A stretch of 64,000 nucleotides of DNA from Nephrocerus scutellatus (Eukaryota; Arthropoda; Insecta; Diptera; Pipunculidae): contig OX352762.1 in the NCBI GenBank assembly GCA_947095585.1, forward strand, positions 12,007,969 through 12,071,968, in the 5' to 3' direction. The notes beneath the pieces are model-generated. The model searched no databases. It was not told the DNA's origin and saw nothing but the letters and a program-made list of their open reading frames with translations. Below are positions 12,373 to 23,505 of this stretch, one piece after another. Positions within the stretch are counted from its first letter, which is position 1; each line of letters starts with the position of its first letter. The position numbers were made by a program, and so were the translations under genes.

Positions 12373-13494
12373 ATGAATGCTTATGGAATTAATAACACCC
12401 TGCTCAATTGAACTAGTAACTACCTTTCTGACCGTTCAATCCAGGTCGTATTGGACGGATTCAAATCCAATGCTCACCGCATAAACGCCGGTGTTCCTCA
12501 AGGCTCTGTTTTATCTCCCACACTCTTTCTCATTTTCATAAATGATCTCCTATCCACCACCTCTAATCCAATCCATTCTTTCGCTGATGACAGTACTCTT
12601 AGCTTCTCATATGACTTAACGCATTCTGCACGTCCCTCTTCGTTACAAGTGGAACTTGAACAACAACGTATGTTAAGCACGTTAAATTCTGACCTCGACA
12701 GCATAACAAGGTGGGGACTACATAATAGAGTTGAATTTAACGCTTCTAAAACCCAATGCTGTCTTCTGTCGTCTAAGCGTAATTTAAACCAACCAACCCA
12801 ACCTTTATCCATGAATGGTTCTTGCATCAAAGAAACTGAAAAGCTATCAATTCTCGGTATGTGCGTCAACAACAAGCTTCGTTGGAACGACCACATATTT
12901 GCCATTGCCAAAAATGCTACGAGATACGGAGCAAGATGTACTTCACTCCTTCAGATCTGGCTACTATTTACAAGGCGTATATTCGCCCTAAACTCGAATA
13001 CAATTGAATTGTCTGGGCAGGTACCCCCAAGAATACATTGCATCTACTAGACAGAGTTCAGAACCGCGCGTTAAAACTTATTGGTGACGTTCATATCGCG
13101 AAAATAATCGAATCACTTGAACATCGTAGGAATGTTTCCTGCCCGTCACTGTTTTATCGCTTTTTCCACAAGCGGTGTTCAAAATAAATATCCAGATGCA
13201 TCCCGCCTATTCTCCAACCCATCCGTAATACCCGTGCCTCAACTCGAGCTCACGGGTCTACCATTAAGCCTATCTTCGGACGTACTAACCAATTCAGAGA
13301 TTCCTTCTTTAGCCGCACGATTGTTATATGGAATGATTTGCCTGATTCTGTGTTTCCGCATTTTTATAATCTGCAGTCGTTTAAGACTTGCGTGCATAGA
13401 CATCTCATATTTTCCTCTTTCCTAATTTTCTAACGCCCACGCTGTGCTAAGCATTATAAGGGTGCAAACCCCTTTAGCGTGTGTACATTACAGC
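12373..13494 (+). mobile_element. CR1-like non-LTR retrotransposon, 5'-truncated, RT and C-terminal region
   Basis: The long open part (12451-13050) holds the RT palm: INAGVPQGSVLSPTLFLIF, then the catalytic box HSFADDSTL (near 12580), and a KLRWNDHI thumb phrase. Downstream, in shifted frames, come ALKLIGD, HRRNVSCPSLFYRFF and NLQSFKTCVHRHL, the usual C-terminal end of this family. The copy starts inside the palm at about NAYGINNTLLN, so the endonuclease and RT fingers are missing. A stop lies at about 12407 and frameshifts occur after about 12935. It ends next to an opposite-strand RTE-like fragment at 13495. Confidence 0.8.
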
Positions 13495-13662
13495 TTCAGC
13501 TGGCAAATGCACTTGTGACCGATCACGATCACTCAGTACTGAAGATATAATCTTATATGTCAAATTAAGGAAACTAACTTCTCTATAGTTGGAGCTGTTA
13601 GGAGAGTCTCCTTTCTTGTAGATCAGGTAAACAATGCTAAGATTCCATTCATCGTGTATTCT
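13495..13662 (-). mobile_element. RTE-like RT fragment
   Basis: The minus strand reads DEWNLSIVYLIYKKGD, then SSNYREVSFLNLTYKII. This equals the stretch with W..GI..PI.KKGD..NYRGI in the 3.7-5.3 kb copy, i.e. the beginning of the RT fingers. It is a small scrap lying between a CR1-like copy and a piggyBac-like relic. Confidence 0.65.
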
Positions 13663-13664
13663 TT

Positions 13665-15240
13665 CATGTCACACGTTGCATAAAGGAATGTTGCAAGGAG
13701 TGCAAATTATTTTTGTACGTTGCTATTTTTTTATCCGCACAAAATTTGCAACGGCGGCATGTGGTTCCGTGAACCAGAAGATGTTCTCCAACTACTGACA
13801 ACGTTTTTGATCGCTGACAAGGGTGTCCGCTTGTGCTACGACTCTTAACTTTTGTTGTCTCATTTCCATAAGACAGAAGCTGCTCTACCAACTCAACAAG
13901 ATTACCAATCAATGGTGTCTGGGTATGCCGTATTTCTTGAAAAAGAATACAAGAATTGAATACGGAAACCATGAGAAGCTTTTGAAATACTCCCTTCCAC
14001 CATTTTCCTGATTTCCTATGTCAGGATCATAAAGTGAAAACTGATATGATCCTCCCATTTCCTTGTTATAGAAAGCAATGACTTCAGTATATGGAACTTC
14101 GACAGCGACACCTCTTTATTTCTTTATTTGTACAGTTGTTTCTTTGTCAGTGGGGCTGATTGCTGATCAATATAACTTCTTTAGTGTCTTTCCATTATTT
14201 ACGTACCATTATTATTAAATTTGCATGCATACTCGCCCCTGCTTAGCTGTGGTCCATTGAGATTCGGTAGAAATTTCCTATTTTTCATTACTGTTCCCAC
14301 TAAACCGAACTCCAGAGTTTGCTCTAAGTTCACCGTACTGAAAAACCGATCACCACATATTACCGCTGAAGGATTTGCGAGCGTTGAACACAACTTCCGT
14401 ACAACTCGTTCACCAAGTGTACCTTCCGACTAAACTGATTCCTTTCCAGAGTAAATATTAAGTTCATAGCTATACCCAGTTGTCGAATCACATCATTTCC
14501 AAATCTTGCTGCCTCTTTTGATAGGTTTCATCGGGTTGTATTGCTTCAAAGAAGAGCTGCCTTTGATTTTCGCCATAGCTTCGTCGATTGATTGGTACAC
14601 GCCATGGGTCCGGCAATTTTTAAAAGGTGTGCTTTAGACACGAAAACCATTGCATCAACGGAGTACGTTTTTGAAGGATATGACGGCTTCTCTGGGTCAT
14701 TCACATATAGTGTTGATGAAACAAGAAGAAACCTATCTCCACTGATAAAATTCGTAATAGCTGTATTGCCCAAGGATATGTTTTGTGTGCAACACTCTGA
14801 GGTAGACGGTTGTAAGACACCACCATCTGTAGCCGGAACGGACTGTTTTGGTTTTTTGGAAGATGATTGATGCTTTCTGTTTATCATTTCTGCTATCATT
14901 GTATACTTTTTTGTTCAATATGTCGATTCGCTTATTAGTGTAATCTGCAAATTTTTATGAACAAACTTGATGGAAAGACTTCGAAGAAAACTTAAAGTTC
15001 TCTTGAGCTCCTATTGATGTCAGAAAGAATTACTGGCTGCTCAATAACAGGAATATTTTTCCGAGGCAGGAAATCTAATTATTCCATACAACGGTATGGT
15101 TAAGTTGCTCTTCCACTGTGGGTTGATGAATTTCCTCTTTTTGCTTCTCTTGTAAAACAGGCCCTTCCCCTTCCGACTCGGAGTTACTTTTATTTGATGA
15201 ACTATCAGCTTTTTCAGAACTATCAGAACTTTTCTTGTCC
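13665..15240 (-). pseudogene. piggyBac-like transposase relic
   Basis: The order along the minus strand fits a piggyBac-family transposase. An acidic Ser/Glu-rich N-terminus lies at about 15240-15070. A 'DRFLLVSSTLYVNDPEK' segment near 14750 is followed by KIAGPM, like the family's R-F...L-F-D region. At 14580-14480 come AKIKGSSSLKQYNP and PIKRGSKIW, then DSTTGYSYELNIYSGKE, carrying the first catalytic Asp context. Near 14355 is ICGDRFFSTVNL, the second catalytic Asp context, then GTVMKNRKFLP. A W..RVF..LL region lies at about 13985-13950 and a Cys-rich C-terminus (RRCKFC) near 13750. Several stops and frameshifts are present. The N-terminal side runs into a minisatellite at 15240. TTAA-flanked inverted repeats were not found. 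Confidence 0.85.
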
Positions 15241-15665
15241 TGTTAGTATTGAAAGGGTTAACGGGGTCTGGCGTGGTCTTGATGGTTACTTCAGGCTATA
15301 TTTCGGATGTCTTGAGGGGATTTTTTAACGGGGTCTTAAGGGGTTTTTTAGAGGGTTTTGATTGGAGTATTGAGAGGGTCTTAAGTTGACCTTAAGAAGG
15401 GTTTGAGAGGGGTCCTGAGAGGGTTTTGATGAGGTCTCGAGTGTGGTCTTGAAGGGATCTTATGCGCGTTTTGAGCGGGATATTGATTGGAACTTGAAGC
15501 CGTCTTGAGAGGGTCTTTTGGTAGTTTTAAGAGGGTCTTGATTGGGATTTTTTGGGAGTATTGGGAGGCTTTTGTGGCGTTGTGAGAGAGTTTTGAGTGG
15601 GGTCTCGATTCGATCTTGTGATGATTTTGAGGAATTTCTTGAAGAGTGTTTTGAGCCGGGTCTTT
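15240..15665 (+). repeat. Minisatellite of an 11-base GAGGGTCTTGA-type unit
   Basis: About 425 bases consist of degenerate copies of a G/T-rich unit near GAGGGTCTTGA, such as 'gagagggttttgatgagg', 'gagagggtcttttggtag' and 'aagagggtcttgattggg'. The A/C-rich array at 61191-61460 looks like the same unit in reverse. No protein is supported. Confidence 0.75.
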
Positions 15666-17790
15666 TGGACCCTTATCATATATTGATATCTTACGATATC
15701 AAATTATATATCTGATTTCAACTAACATGTTAAGAATGACATATTCCGTGTGCTAATCCCGGAAATCGTTGTCCTTATTTAGTTGTGCAGGTCCGTCATG
15801 TGAATCTCTCCATATCAGAGTCAAGACAGTTATTTCCGCGTCTGAGCTGTCAACCAATCATGCGCAACAACCAACCTGGAGAGCCAAGTCCCTGTTTGTC
15901 TCCTTGGACAAAAGAAACCATGCATGCTGGTCCTTAGATGCTCTGAAGCTCGGAATAAGTTGGTGTAGCTTAAAAAATTAATAACTGGAAACGCAACTGT
16001 CGATACCATCCGCCGTATCTACTGTTGGTAGTACCATGTTGGAACACTTCTTCGCTGCAGAGTAACTGGTTGCGAGTTAGTACTTTCTTGGCTTATTGAC
16101 CTTTACAAGAATCTGGATCGCATAGCTCTTAGATTGTAGTACTCGCTTTATAAGAACATCAGAGTGTAAATGATACGTTTATTATGTGCAAAACTAATTT
16201 TGCACATAAATAAGAGCAAATTAAATTGCACAGTGGTCGCATTAAATCCCATATATTCTAAATTATCACGTATCCTTTAAAAAACTAGTGGCACACATTT
16301 TGGTTAGGGAGTTTGTGGTGGAAAAATGCTAAAACTAAATAAATTTGTCTTCGTCCATCTTTACACACGCCATTTTGACGCCGTCTAGAAGTTTTAACGT
16401 TTAGCTCTTCGAGAAAGCTACATCGCTGGTATGCCATACGCTTTACCATTTAAGGTCTTCTTGAAATGTATTATCTCACTTGAAATCGTATACGAAATTC
16501 AGGAGTCTGCTAAAACGGCATCAGAAGATACGAGTACAACACAAAATCGTGCCTCAAGAGTTTCTGTCGCATAGCGATAAGGATGTGCAGCACTTTGGGA
16601 AATTGGAAAAGCGCATAAAGCCGGCGAATTCATTACAACAACATCAATACCCCTTCAAAGCCATTTCGAGTAAATTAAAGTTTGCACAGAGTTCATACTC
16701 GGTTTGTGCGCGGGCACCACCAACCGACGCCAACTCCACACATCTGCCATTTGCATAAATCCTTCGAACATGTGATTTCGGAATGCTTGAACGGCTGGTC
16801 GGCTCAATGCGTGAATCTGCTTCAAGGGTGGCGGTATAGGGCGGGACTAGGGGAACGCAATCGGCACAAAGTGATTTAGTTGACCGATTCAGGGAACTGT
16901 GGTTGCGCAGAGACTCCAATTTGCATCGCTTTTGCCTGCCTGCTCCTGTTCCTGCTGCTGCTGGTTGTCTAGCTGGCAAACACTCCTCTCAAAAGTAGAA
17001 TTGCAATAAATTGTGTTAGAGGAAAAAGTTTTATTCTATTATTGGTTTCTCTGCCCCACTCTCTCCGTTTCCAAAGTAGTCGTAAATTTCAATTCGTTCG
17101 GAAAATCTAGTACTTGCTTGTGGAAGTTTTGTACAAGATTTATGGCCAGATTTTAGGGCGGCGGTGGTTTGGTAATGCGCGAAAAGCAAATTGAAAGTGA
17201 GAACATTCCTCTTTAAGAGAGAGGTTTAGTTAGCAATTACCGGTTATATATTGGCCGAAAAAACCTTAAAGCGTTAGCTGCTGTCCGAACGATAAATTCC
17301 GATCGATAATAATATGTTTGAAAAACACCGCCTTTTTGTCGTTGAATTCGACAAAATTTAAACAGGAAACTAAATTACAAAATACTACAAAGCTTAGTAA
17401 AGATATCGCTTCATCGACTTAGGTTTTGCTTACCACTGGCAAATCACAATTGAACTTCGCATTGAAAATTTGCTTTCCATTCACACACTCTGACTATTAT
17501 AAAAACACGTCTGGTTCATGGTTGACAGAAGAGAGAGATTTTTTATTCATAAATTTCGGTTAATGGCAAAGTTGTACAGCTTTGGGGATCTGCATTGCGA
17601 TTGATCGGGAAAATACTGACTGGTCAAAGCTTGGTTTGAGCCATTAGCGCAATAATCAAGTAATTTGGACATACTGGGAGTGAGTGAAGTAAGATGGTTC
17701 GACGCGGGATAGTACCAATCCCCAACAGCACGCAGAGGCATAATTTCCTGGCACCCACATGGTGATAGGATCTTATCGGCCAGATTTCGG
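15666..17790. other. No gene recognised; one perfect hairpin
   Basis: There is no recognised coding sequence. A perfect 12-bp inverted repeat with a 4-base loop lies at 16182-16209 (TTATGTGCAAAA / TTTTGCACATAA). Open frames at 16480-16758 (plus) and 17547-17816 (minus) match nothing I know. Confidence 0.55.
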
Positions 17791-17794
17791 AGTA

Positions 17795-19313
17795 GAGTAC
17801 GACGCGTCACAATCATACAGTGTTACGCCTCAAAGAATCCCTCGACTGAGGATGAAAAGGACAACTTCTACGGAGTTATAGTCATCGTGATGGGGGACTT
17901 GAATGTCAAGGTAGGCAAAGACAATGAAGAACTATGACATGGGATTGTGAAGCACGGCCTCGGCGAACGAAATGACAATGGTGAAAGATTTGCAGTTTGC
18001 TACAACTCCAAACACCTTGACATAGGAGAGGCACCATGTTTGAGCGATCAACCCACTAAAGAACACCAAGTCGGTAGGACTAGATGGTATACCCGCAGAG
18101 TTTCTGCGTGCCGCTCCAACATCTTGTAGAGAGAGCTTGGGAGGCAGAAAGTTTCCCCGACGAGTGAAAGAAGGGAATGATTGTCAAGCTCCCTAAAGAA
18201 GGTAGTCTCATGGAGTGCAAAAACTGGAGAGGCATTTGCGTTCTTCCTGCAGATGTAAAGGTAATAGCCAAATAAGTACTTGAGCGAATTAAGGAACATC
18301 TGGAAGATACACTCGATGCCGAACAAGCTGGTTTCCGCACTGGATCCTCCTGTGTCGACCACATCAACACCCTGCAGATCATTATTGAACAGTGCGTTGA
18401 ATTCCGGTCACCACTACACCTGCTGTTCATCGATTTTGAGAAGGCGTTTGACAGTGTTATCAGACAGTTTATATCGCATACCTTGCACAGGAGCGGTATA
18501 CTCGATAAACTATTAGCTATTATTAAACCAACCTATGATGGCACTAAATGTCATGTGCTGCATAGAGGAAAGCTGTCAAAAGAATTCGAGATCCTAAGCG
18601 GTGTACGACAAGGTTGCATTCTATTGCCGATCATTTTTTTTTATTTGTGATTAGCGATGTGCATTGCGACTCTTTATCTAGAATTCGTCGGACTTTTACA
18701 TCTCAACTCAAACATCTGGACTACGCTGACGACGTTTGTTTACTCTTAAGCAGGATTATGGAGCTGCAAAAACCAAAATCATCAACCTCGATGTCCTTAA
18801 TATGGTGAAGCAATGCGATCAGCTTAAATACCAAGCTACGACTGTTCCGTTCAAATGTTGAATCTGTTCTGTTGTATGTGTGCAGAACTTGGAAGGTGAC
18901 CGCTATGATCACAAAAAGATTAGAAACGTTCGTAAATAGATTTATACGGAACATCTTAAGGCTATTCTGGCCTAACCGTATCCCTAGCGAACCAGAGAAG
19001 GGGCCTGGAACCAATAGCTACAACCATCCAACGACGGAAGTGGCAGTGGATTGGTCATACACTCCGAAAAGGCGACAGTTCCATAGCAAACTACGCAATG
19101 CAATCGAATCCGTTATCTCAGGATGGTAGAAGAACGGCTCGTCCGAGAAATACATGGTGCAGAACAGTTGAGGAGTAGTCACGGCAATTGGGGAAGAGTT
19201 GGAGAGAGCTGAAGCTCATTGCCAGGAACTACGCGATGGTGTGTAGGCGTAGTAGAGGCGCTAGGACCCACAAGGGGATATAGGACATAAGAAGAAGAAG
19301 AAGAAGAAGAAGG
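17795..19313 (+). mobile_element. RTE-like non-LTR retrotransposon, family B, degraded, with AAG tail
   Basis: The plus strand starts inside the endonuclease: VTIIQCYAS, then IVIVMGDLNVKVGKDN and HGLGERNDNGERF. After a deletion comes the RT: a G.DGIPAEFLR-like phrase, ECKNWRGICVLP, EQAGFRTGSSCVDHINTLQ, LLFIDFEKAFDSV (motif A), SGVRQGCILLPI, and YADDVCLLL near 18723, the catalytic box. The C-terminal part gives VLLYVCRTWKV and NRFIRNILR, ending in a H.LRR-type region. It finishes at 19289-19313 with an AAG repeat, likely the 3' tail. Many stops are present. A second copy of the same C-terminal region lies in reverse at 22785-23332, and a related endonuclease at 59.8 kb. Confidence 0.85.
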
Positions 19314-19367
19314 AGTAAGGGAAAGGAAGATAGAAGAAGAAACATACCTCTGAGGTTTCTTCTTTTC

Positions 19368-19426
19368 GCTCCCATTCTTCTCCCATTTCGCTTCCATTCT
19401 TCTCCCATTTCGCTTCCATTCTTCTG
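19368..19426. repeat. 22-bp tandem repeat, 2.7 copies
   Basis: The unit 'gcttccattcttctcccatt' plus two bases is repeated at 19368, 19390 and 19412 with almost no divergence. It lies just past the AAG tail of the LINE. Confidence 0.8.
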
Positions 19427-19429
19427 TAG

Positions 19430-21438
19430 TATTCTGTAAAAAAAAACGTTCCTGTCTGAATTTCATTTTAAGCCCAAGGAGCTTTTTTTAATTTAATTTT
19501 TTTTCGCACTTCATTTCATCACAATTTTCAGCTAAACCATAGCACTGCAATACCCTCATTGCAGATCCCATACATCTCTTTACGTTTCATACAGTTTTAT
19601 TGATGTAATGGCATTCTAATTACTGCCGGCCTTTATTGATATTTTTATTTGTATCTTCACTTTCTGCACGAGGAGCTTGAAAAACAAAGTTATTTTACCG
19701 TCGTGAATGGGAAACTGAGAAACATTTCGGAAATTTTTAATCGGCGTGGCACATCAAAAGAACATTTTCAGAAACTTTTTAGAAATAATTCCTTGCTACT
19801 GAAATGTTTTATGAAATGCTTCGTTCCGTCTGGACTCCTCTTAAGAAGTAAACAAACTGTCAGGAGCATTCATTTTTCAATCCTTCCGACCTGATGTGTG
19901 TGTAAACTTAATCGTATATTATATAACCCACCCAGATATGTGACTTTTAATTGGTTTTGTGGTGCAAGAGAAATTCCGTCTGTTGGTCTTCATTTCAAAT
20001 TCCATTTGGTAAAACCAAAAGGTGAGGTTTGTGCCTGAGTAAACATGGAATTTCGTTGATTAATGCCGTCTTAATTAATAGCTTCCTTGATTGAAACTTG
20101 CTTGTTGAGAAATTTAAGTCTAACGTTAGGCTTTTTATGACAATGAGTGTAGAGGAAACGATACAACTAATCGGTTCACGTATGTGTGCGAATGAGTTTC
20201 CTGTGTCGCATGGAGCTCCTTGACAAGATACTTCCATCAGATTTTCTTCTCCAAAAGGGTGTGCATGAACTTTTATCGGGCAAGCAGCACGTGACAAAAC
20301 TATTAAACCTATGGCCCGTATGGAGTAATTGACAAAAAAACAACATAAAGTTTTTAGCATGGATTCTGACAGCTGCTGTAGCTGTTTCCAATTCAAAATT
20401 TCACCCATTCCCATTACTTTGGTGGTGTGTTGACATCAACTTGATTTTGTCACGTTCCGGCAGTTAAACTGAGGTGAAGTCTTTTAAGCCAGAGATGGTT
20501 TCTCTTGAGGAAGAACATTTCGGTCAATTACGATACGGGAAGGACGTAGCTCGTATATGTGTTCGTTGCTCCTAAACTACGTTCGTCGCATCGGCTTCAG
20601 CCATTTCATAAATTGGTTCGACATGAGACAACAAAAAGACAGAGGGACCACTCTTCGTGTAACTGAAGGAGAATCAATGCCTAACTGTTATGCCTATTTG
20701 TGGAGTTGATCACAAAGATGACCTAAAAATGATGAATAGTTGATATGTATTTCCAATATTCAGCAGGTCAAGGACGGGACGATGCTGGTAGCATACATTT
20801 GAATAAATCGATATTAAGGTCATTCAAACTGTCTGACTCTTACACCCAAAGGGCGTGTTACTAACATTACTGACATAAATCACAAGGCTTGCATAACACA
20901 GCCAGCTTTAAGTACTCTGCACGTTGTCAGCCTTTTAGCAGAATATAATATGATGGAAGCTGATAGTTTTCTCGCAGTGGGCTTCTACTATTTCCCACCA
21001 ACTGCTTACACTTTATGTGTGTGTCATAAAATGGATGTTTCTTAGATTTGAGGAGGTATTCAGGTACCTTTAAATAATTTGTATGCAAATTTAATGTTCA
21101 TTATAGCTTACTCTAAGATCACTTAAAAATAAGAACAGGGATTTCTCGTCTTTTGACATACGATTGCATATTGTTTGTGATAACAGGAGGATGATTCCCG
21201 ATCTGTGAAGCTGTAAATTGATAAATAAAATATCATTTCAGTTTTCACAAAAATGTTTCGTTTTATGTCTTTGCGATTCCCTCATAATTCCCTTTGGCGA
21301 CATTTTATAAAAAAGTACTAATTGATAATTGCTGTAAGCTTCACAGAATGAATAGCTTGTGATAAAAAAAAAATTGTAAGCTGTGTCAACTTTACGGCCG
21401 CGAGGGCCGTAAAATAAAATAAAAATGAAAATATAACA
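19430..21438. other. No gene recognised; one GC hairpin
   Basis: No domain is recognised. A 9-bp stem with a 5-base loop, TTTACGGCC/GGCCGTAAA, lies at 21391-21413 and is followed by an A-rich run. It could mark the end of an unseen element. Confidence 0.5.
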
Positions 21439-21439
21439 G

Positions 21440-22195
21440 GGCGAACTTCAGCCTCTGTAGTGTTGGTTGCTGGACTTCAAGTAAAAGGAGACGTCTTGAA
21501 TGTAAAAGATGACATCGAACCTAGCATCTGTAAATTCCCTAATGTGTATATACCGATGACTTGGCTCGATTTCCTCGATTCTCAGTCCTTGCATTTCAGG
21601 ACTTGGATGTGTTTCCAACCCGTCAATGAATTTCCTCGCCATTTGGAACAAGTGGTTGGTTATGGCTGCAGACCTGCTGATTCGTAAAGCCTTATAGTCA
21701 ACACAAACCTGTAGCTGTTTGGCACCCTCCAGAGTCTGGTACATATCCTAAGTACCTTTATTTCAATTAGGGAGATCTTCTTCATCGTTGTTGGTGAGAC
21801 GGTGAACCATATGGGATAGCCATAGGTTATCACTGGCCTGATGAGCTGCTTGTAGATGAGCAGCCTGGTGTTGTTGGACAGTCCGTTTCGTCTTTTTAGT
21901 AGCGGGTGCACCAAATGAAGAGCGTAGTTCGCTTTTTTCATTGTTTTATCGATGTGAGAGTTAAACTTGAGCCTCCCAGTAAAGTTGATTCCCAGGTACT
22001 TAGTCTCTGACTTGGTGTTTATTGTCGTGTTGTCCGGAAGGCTGATTTATAAGCATCTGCACCGGATTACACAATTTCTTATTCATGTTTTGGTTGCTGG
22101 TACTCGAAGGCAGATGAGTTCCGTTTTATTGGCGTTAATTTTTAGTCCCCAATTCAGGTATAAGTCCGAAATATTTTTCTTCTTCATGCAGCTAT
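21440..22195 (-). mobile_element. Jockey-like LINE, 3' part of the RT ORF
   Basis: The minus strand gives LKINANKTELI (about 22145), ETKYLGINFTGRLKFNSHI, then the open piece 21941-21660 with HPLLKRRNGLS, IYKQLIRPVITYGYPIWF and LIEIKVLRIC. This is the Jockey-clade thumb region after the catalytic palm. A further piece (21744-21448) continues the C-terminus in another frame. Stops occur at about 22070 and the copy is 5'-truncated. The homologous region of the copy at 27.9-29.0 kb shows the same YKQIIRPVI wording. Confidence 0.8.
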
Positions 22196-22479
22196 CTTAG
22201 GGGAGCGGTAAACGGCATACGTGATGGAGACATTGGCGAAAAGCGGTCGTTCCGACTATATTGTTAGGTTGATCCGCCGTAAAAATGCAAAACAGAACTG
22301 GTCCAAGTCTGGAACCTTGATGAACTCTGGCTTTAATCCTTTTCCTTGTCGTCGATGTGATAACATAATTGCCGTTGTCTGTTTGCTTCTCTGTATGGAT
22401 ATAACGCGTTTATGTCGCCTCATCCCACCTAAACCATGTATCCAAGCCATATTTACACCATACGATCGTTATATAAATA

Positions 22480-22774
22480 CTTAATAATAATAATATTCGG
22501 CGTGACAGACCATTGCGGTTTAAGGCCTAGCTTCTCGCGAACATTTGTGTTGCGCATTTATATTTTTGGACACAAATGGAAGGGACCTACAAGTCATGGC
22601 CTGGTGCGAACGGCAAATTGCGAAACTTTACGTGACAAGTTATTACTCTCGGAACGTTTGTCACCCATTCGCGAGAGGTGGGACAGTGTGAATAATACTG
22701 ATGGTGTTACTAGGATTCGAACCACGAACCTCCTGCTCAGTAGCCACGCGCATTTCCACTGAGCCACGGCGCCC
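22480..22774 (-). repeat. tRNA-derived SINE, near full-length, with box A and box B
   Basis: Read on the minus strand from 22774, it starts GGGCGCCGTGGCTCAGTGG. Box A is TGGCTCAGTGG (22767-22757) and box B is GGTTCGAATCC (22723-22713), both matching the pol III internal promoter, with tRNA-like spacing. A unique body of about 200 bases follows, and the element ends in 'gccgaatattattattatt' at about 22481-22498. Total length is about 295 bp. The body and tail recur at 25866-26136 and 5352-5460. It stands directly next to the 3' end of the RTE-like copy at 22785. Confidence 0.85.
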
Positions 22775-22784
22775 ACACATACAT

Positions 22785-23332
22785 ACTTACTTATATCCTA
22801 TATCCCTTTGTGGGTCTACTACGCCTACACGCCATCGCGTATGGTTCCTGGCAATGAGCTTCAGCTCTCTCCAACTCTTTCCCAATTGTCGTGCCTCCTA
22901 AACTGTTCTGCGCTATGTATTTCTCGAACGACCCGTTCTTCTACCATCCTTAGACAACGGGATACATTGCATTGCGAAATTTGCTATGGAACTGTCGCCT
23001 TTTCGGAATGCATCACTAATACACTGCCACATCCGGCATTGGATGGTTGTGCCTATTGGTTACAGACACGTTGTCTGGTAAAGATGTTCTCTAGCGATAC
23101 GAAAACCCTTAAGATGTTCCGCATCCACCTCTTTTTGTTATAGTAGCGGTCACCTTCCAAGTGCTGCACCCAAAGAGAACAGAACAGATTCAACATTTGA
23201 ACTTGTCTTAGCTTGGTATTTAAGCTGATCGCATTGCTTCACCATATCATGGATATCATTCCAAACACTGATTTGGCTTTACCGATTCGGTTGACAATGT
23301 CCTGTTCAGTTCCACCTTCGGTAATTGGTGTG
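22785..23332 (-). mobile_element. RTE-like LINE family B, 3' part
   Basis: This is a minus-strand copy of the C-terminal part seen at 18780-19280. It gives GGTEQDIVNRIGKAKSVF, then SNAISLNTKL (identical wording to the 18.8 kb copy), a damaged thumb region, and the final block ending 'cccacaaagggatatagga', also shared with the 19.27 kb end. The tail here is a TATG-type repeat rather than AAG. Frameshifts are frequent. Confidence 0.75.
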
Positions 23333-23505
23333 GGCTCAGAGACAGAATGTAGGTTCTGCTCGCAATATGAAGAGTCAACCGAACACAATCTCTGTGAATG
23401 CCCGTATTTCTTTGGTTTAGGAGACGCATCTTTCACAAGGAAGCTAGGCCTTCGACAGCGGAGTTGAGAAATTCTGCCACGAGGGATTTACCATCGTTCG
23501 TTATT
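23333..23505 (+). mobile_element. LINE C-terminal zinc-knuckle fragment
   Basis: The plus-strand frame gives ECRFCSQYEESTEHNLCEC. This fits the Cys-Cys-His-Cys knuckle at the C-terminus of ORF2 in R1/LOA/Jockey-type LINEs, and resembles CRFC...SEHIL in the LOA-like element at 37.37 kb. Only the end of the protein remains. It meets an opposite-strand RTE-like copy at about 23332. Confidence 0.6.

Noticed and set aside
22594..22776. 60-codon open frame over the SINE on the minus strand
   Set aside because: It coincides with the tRNA-like head and body, where box A and box B explain the sequence. No protein family matches.
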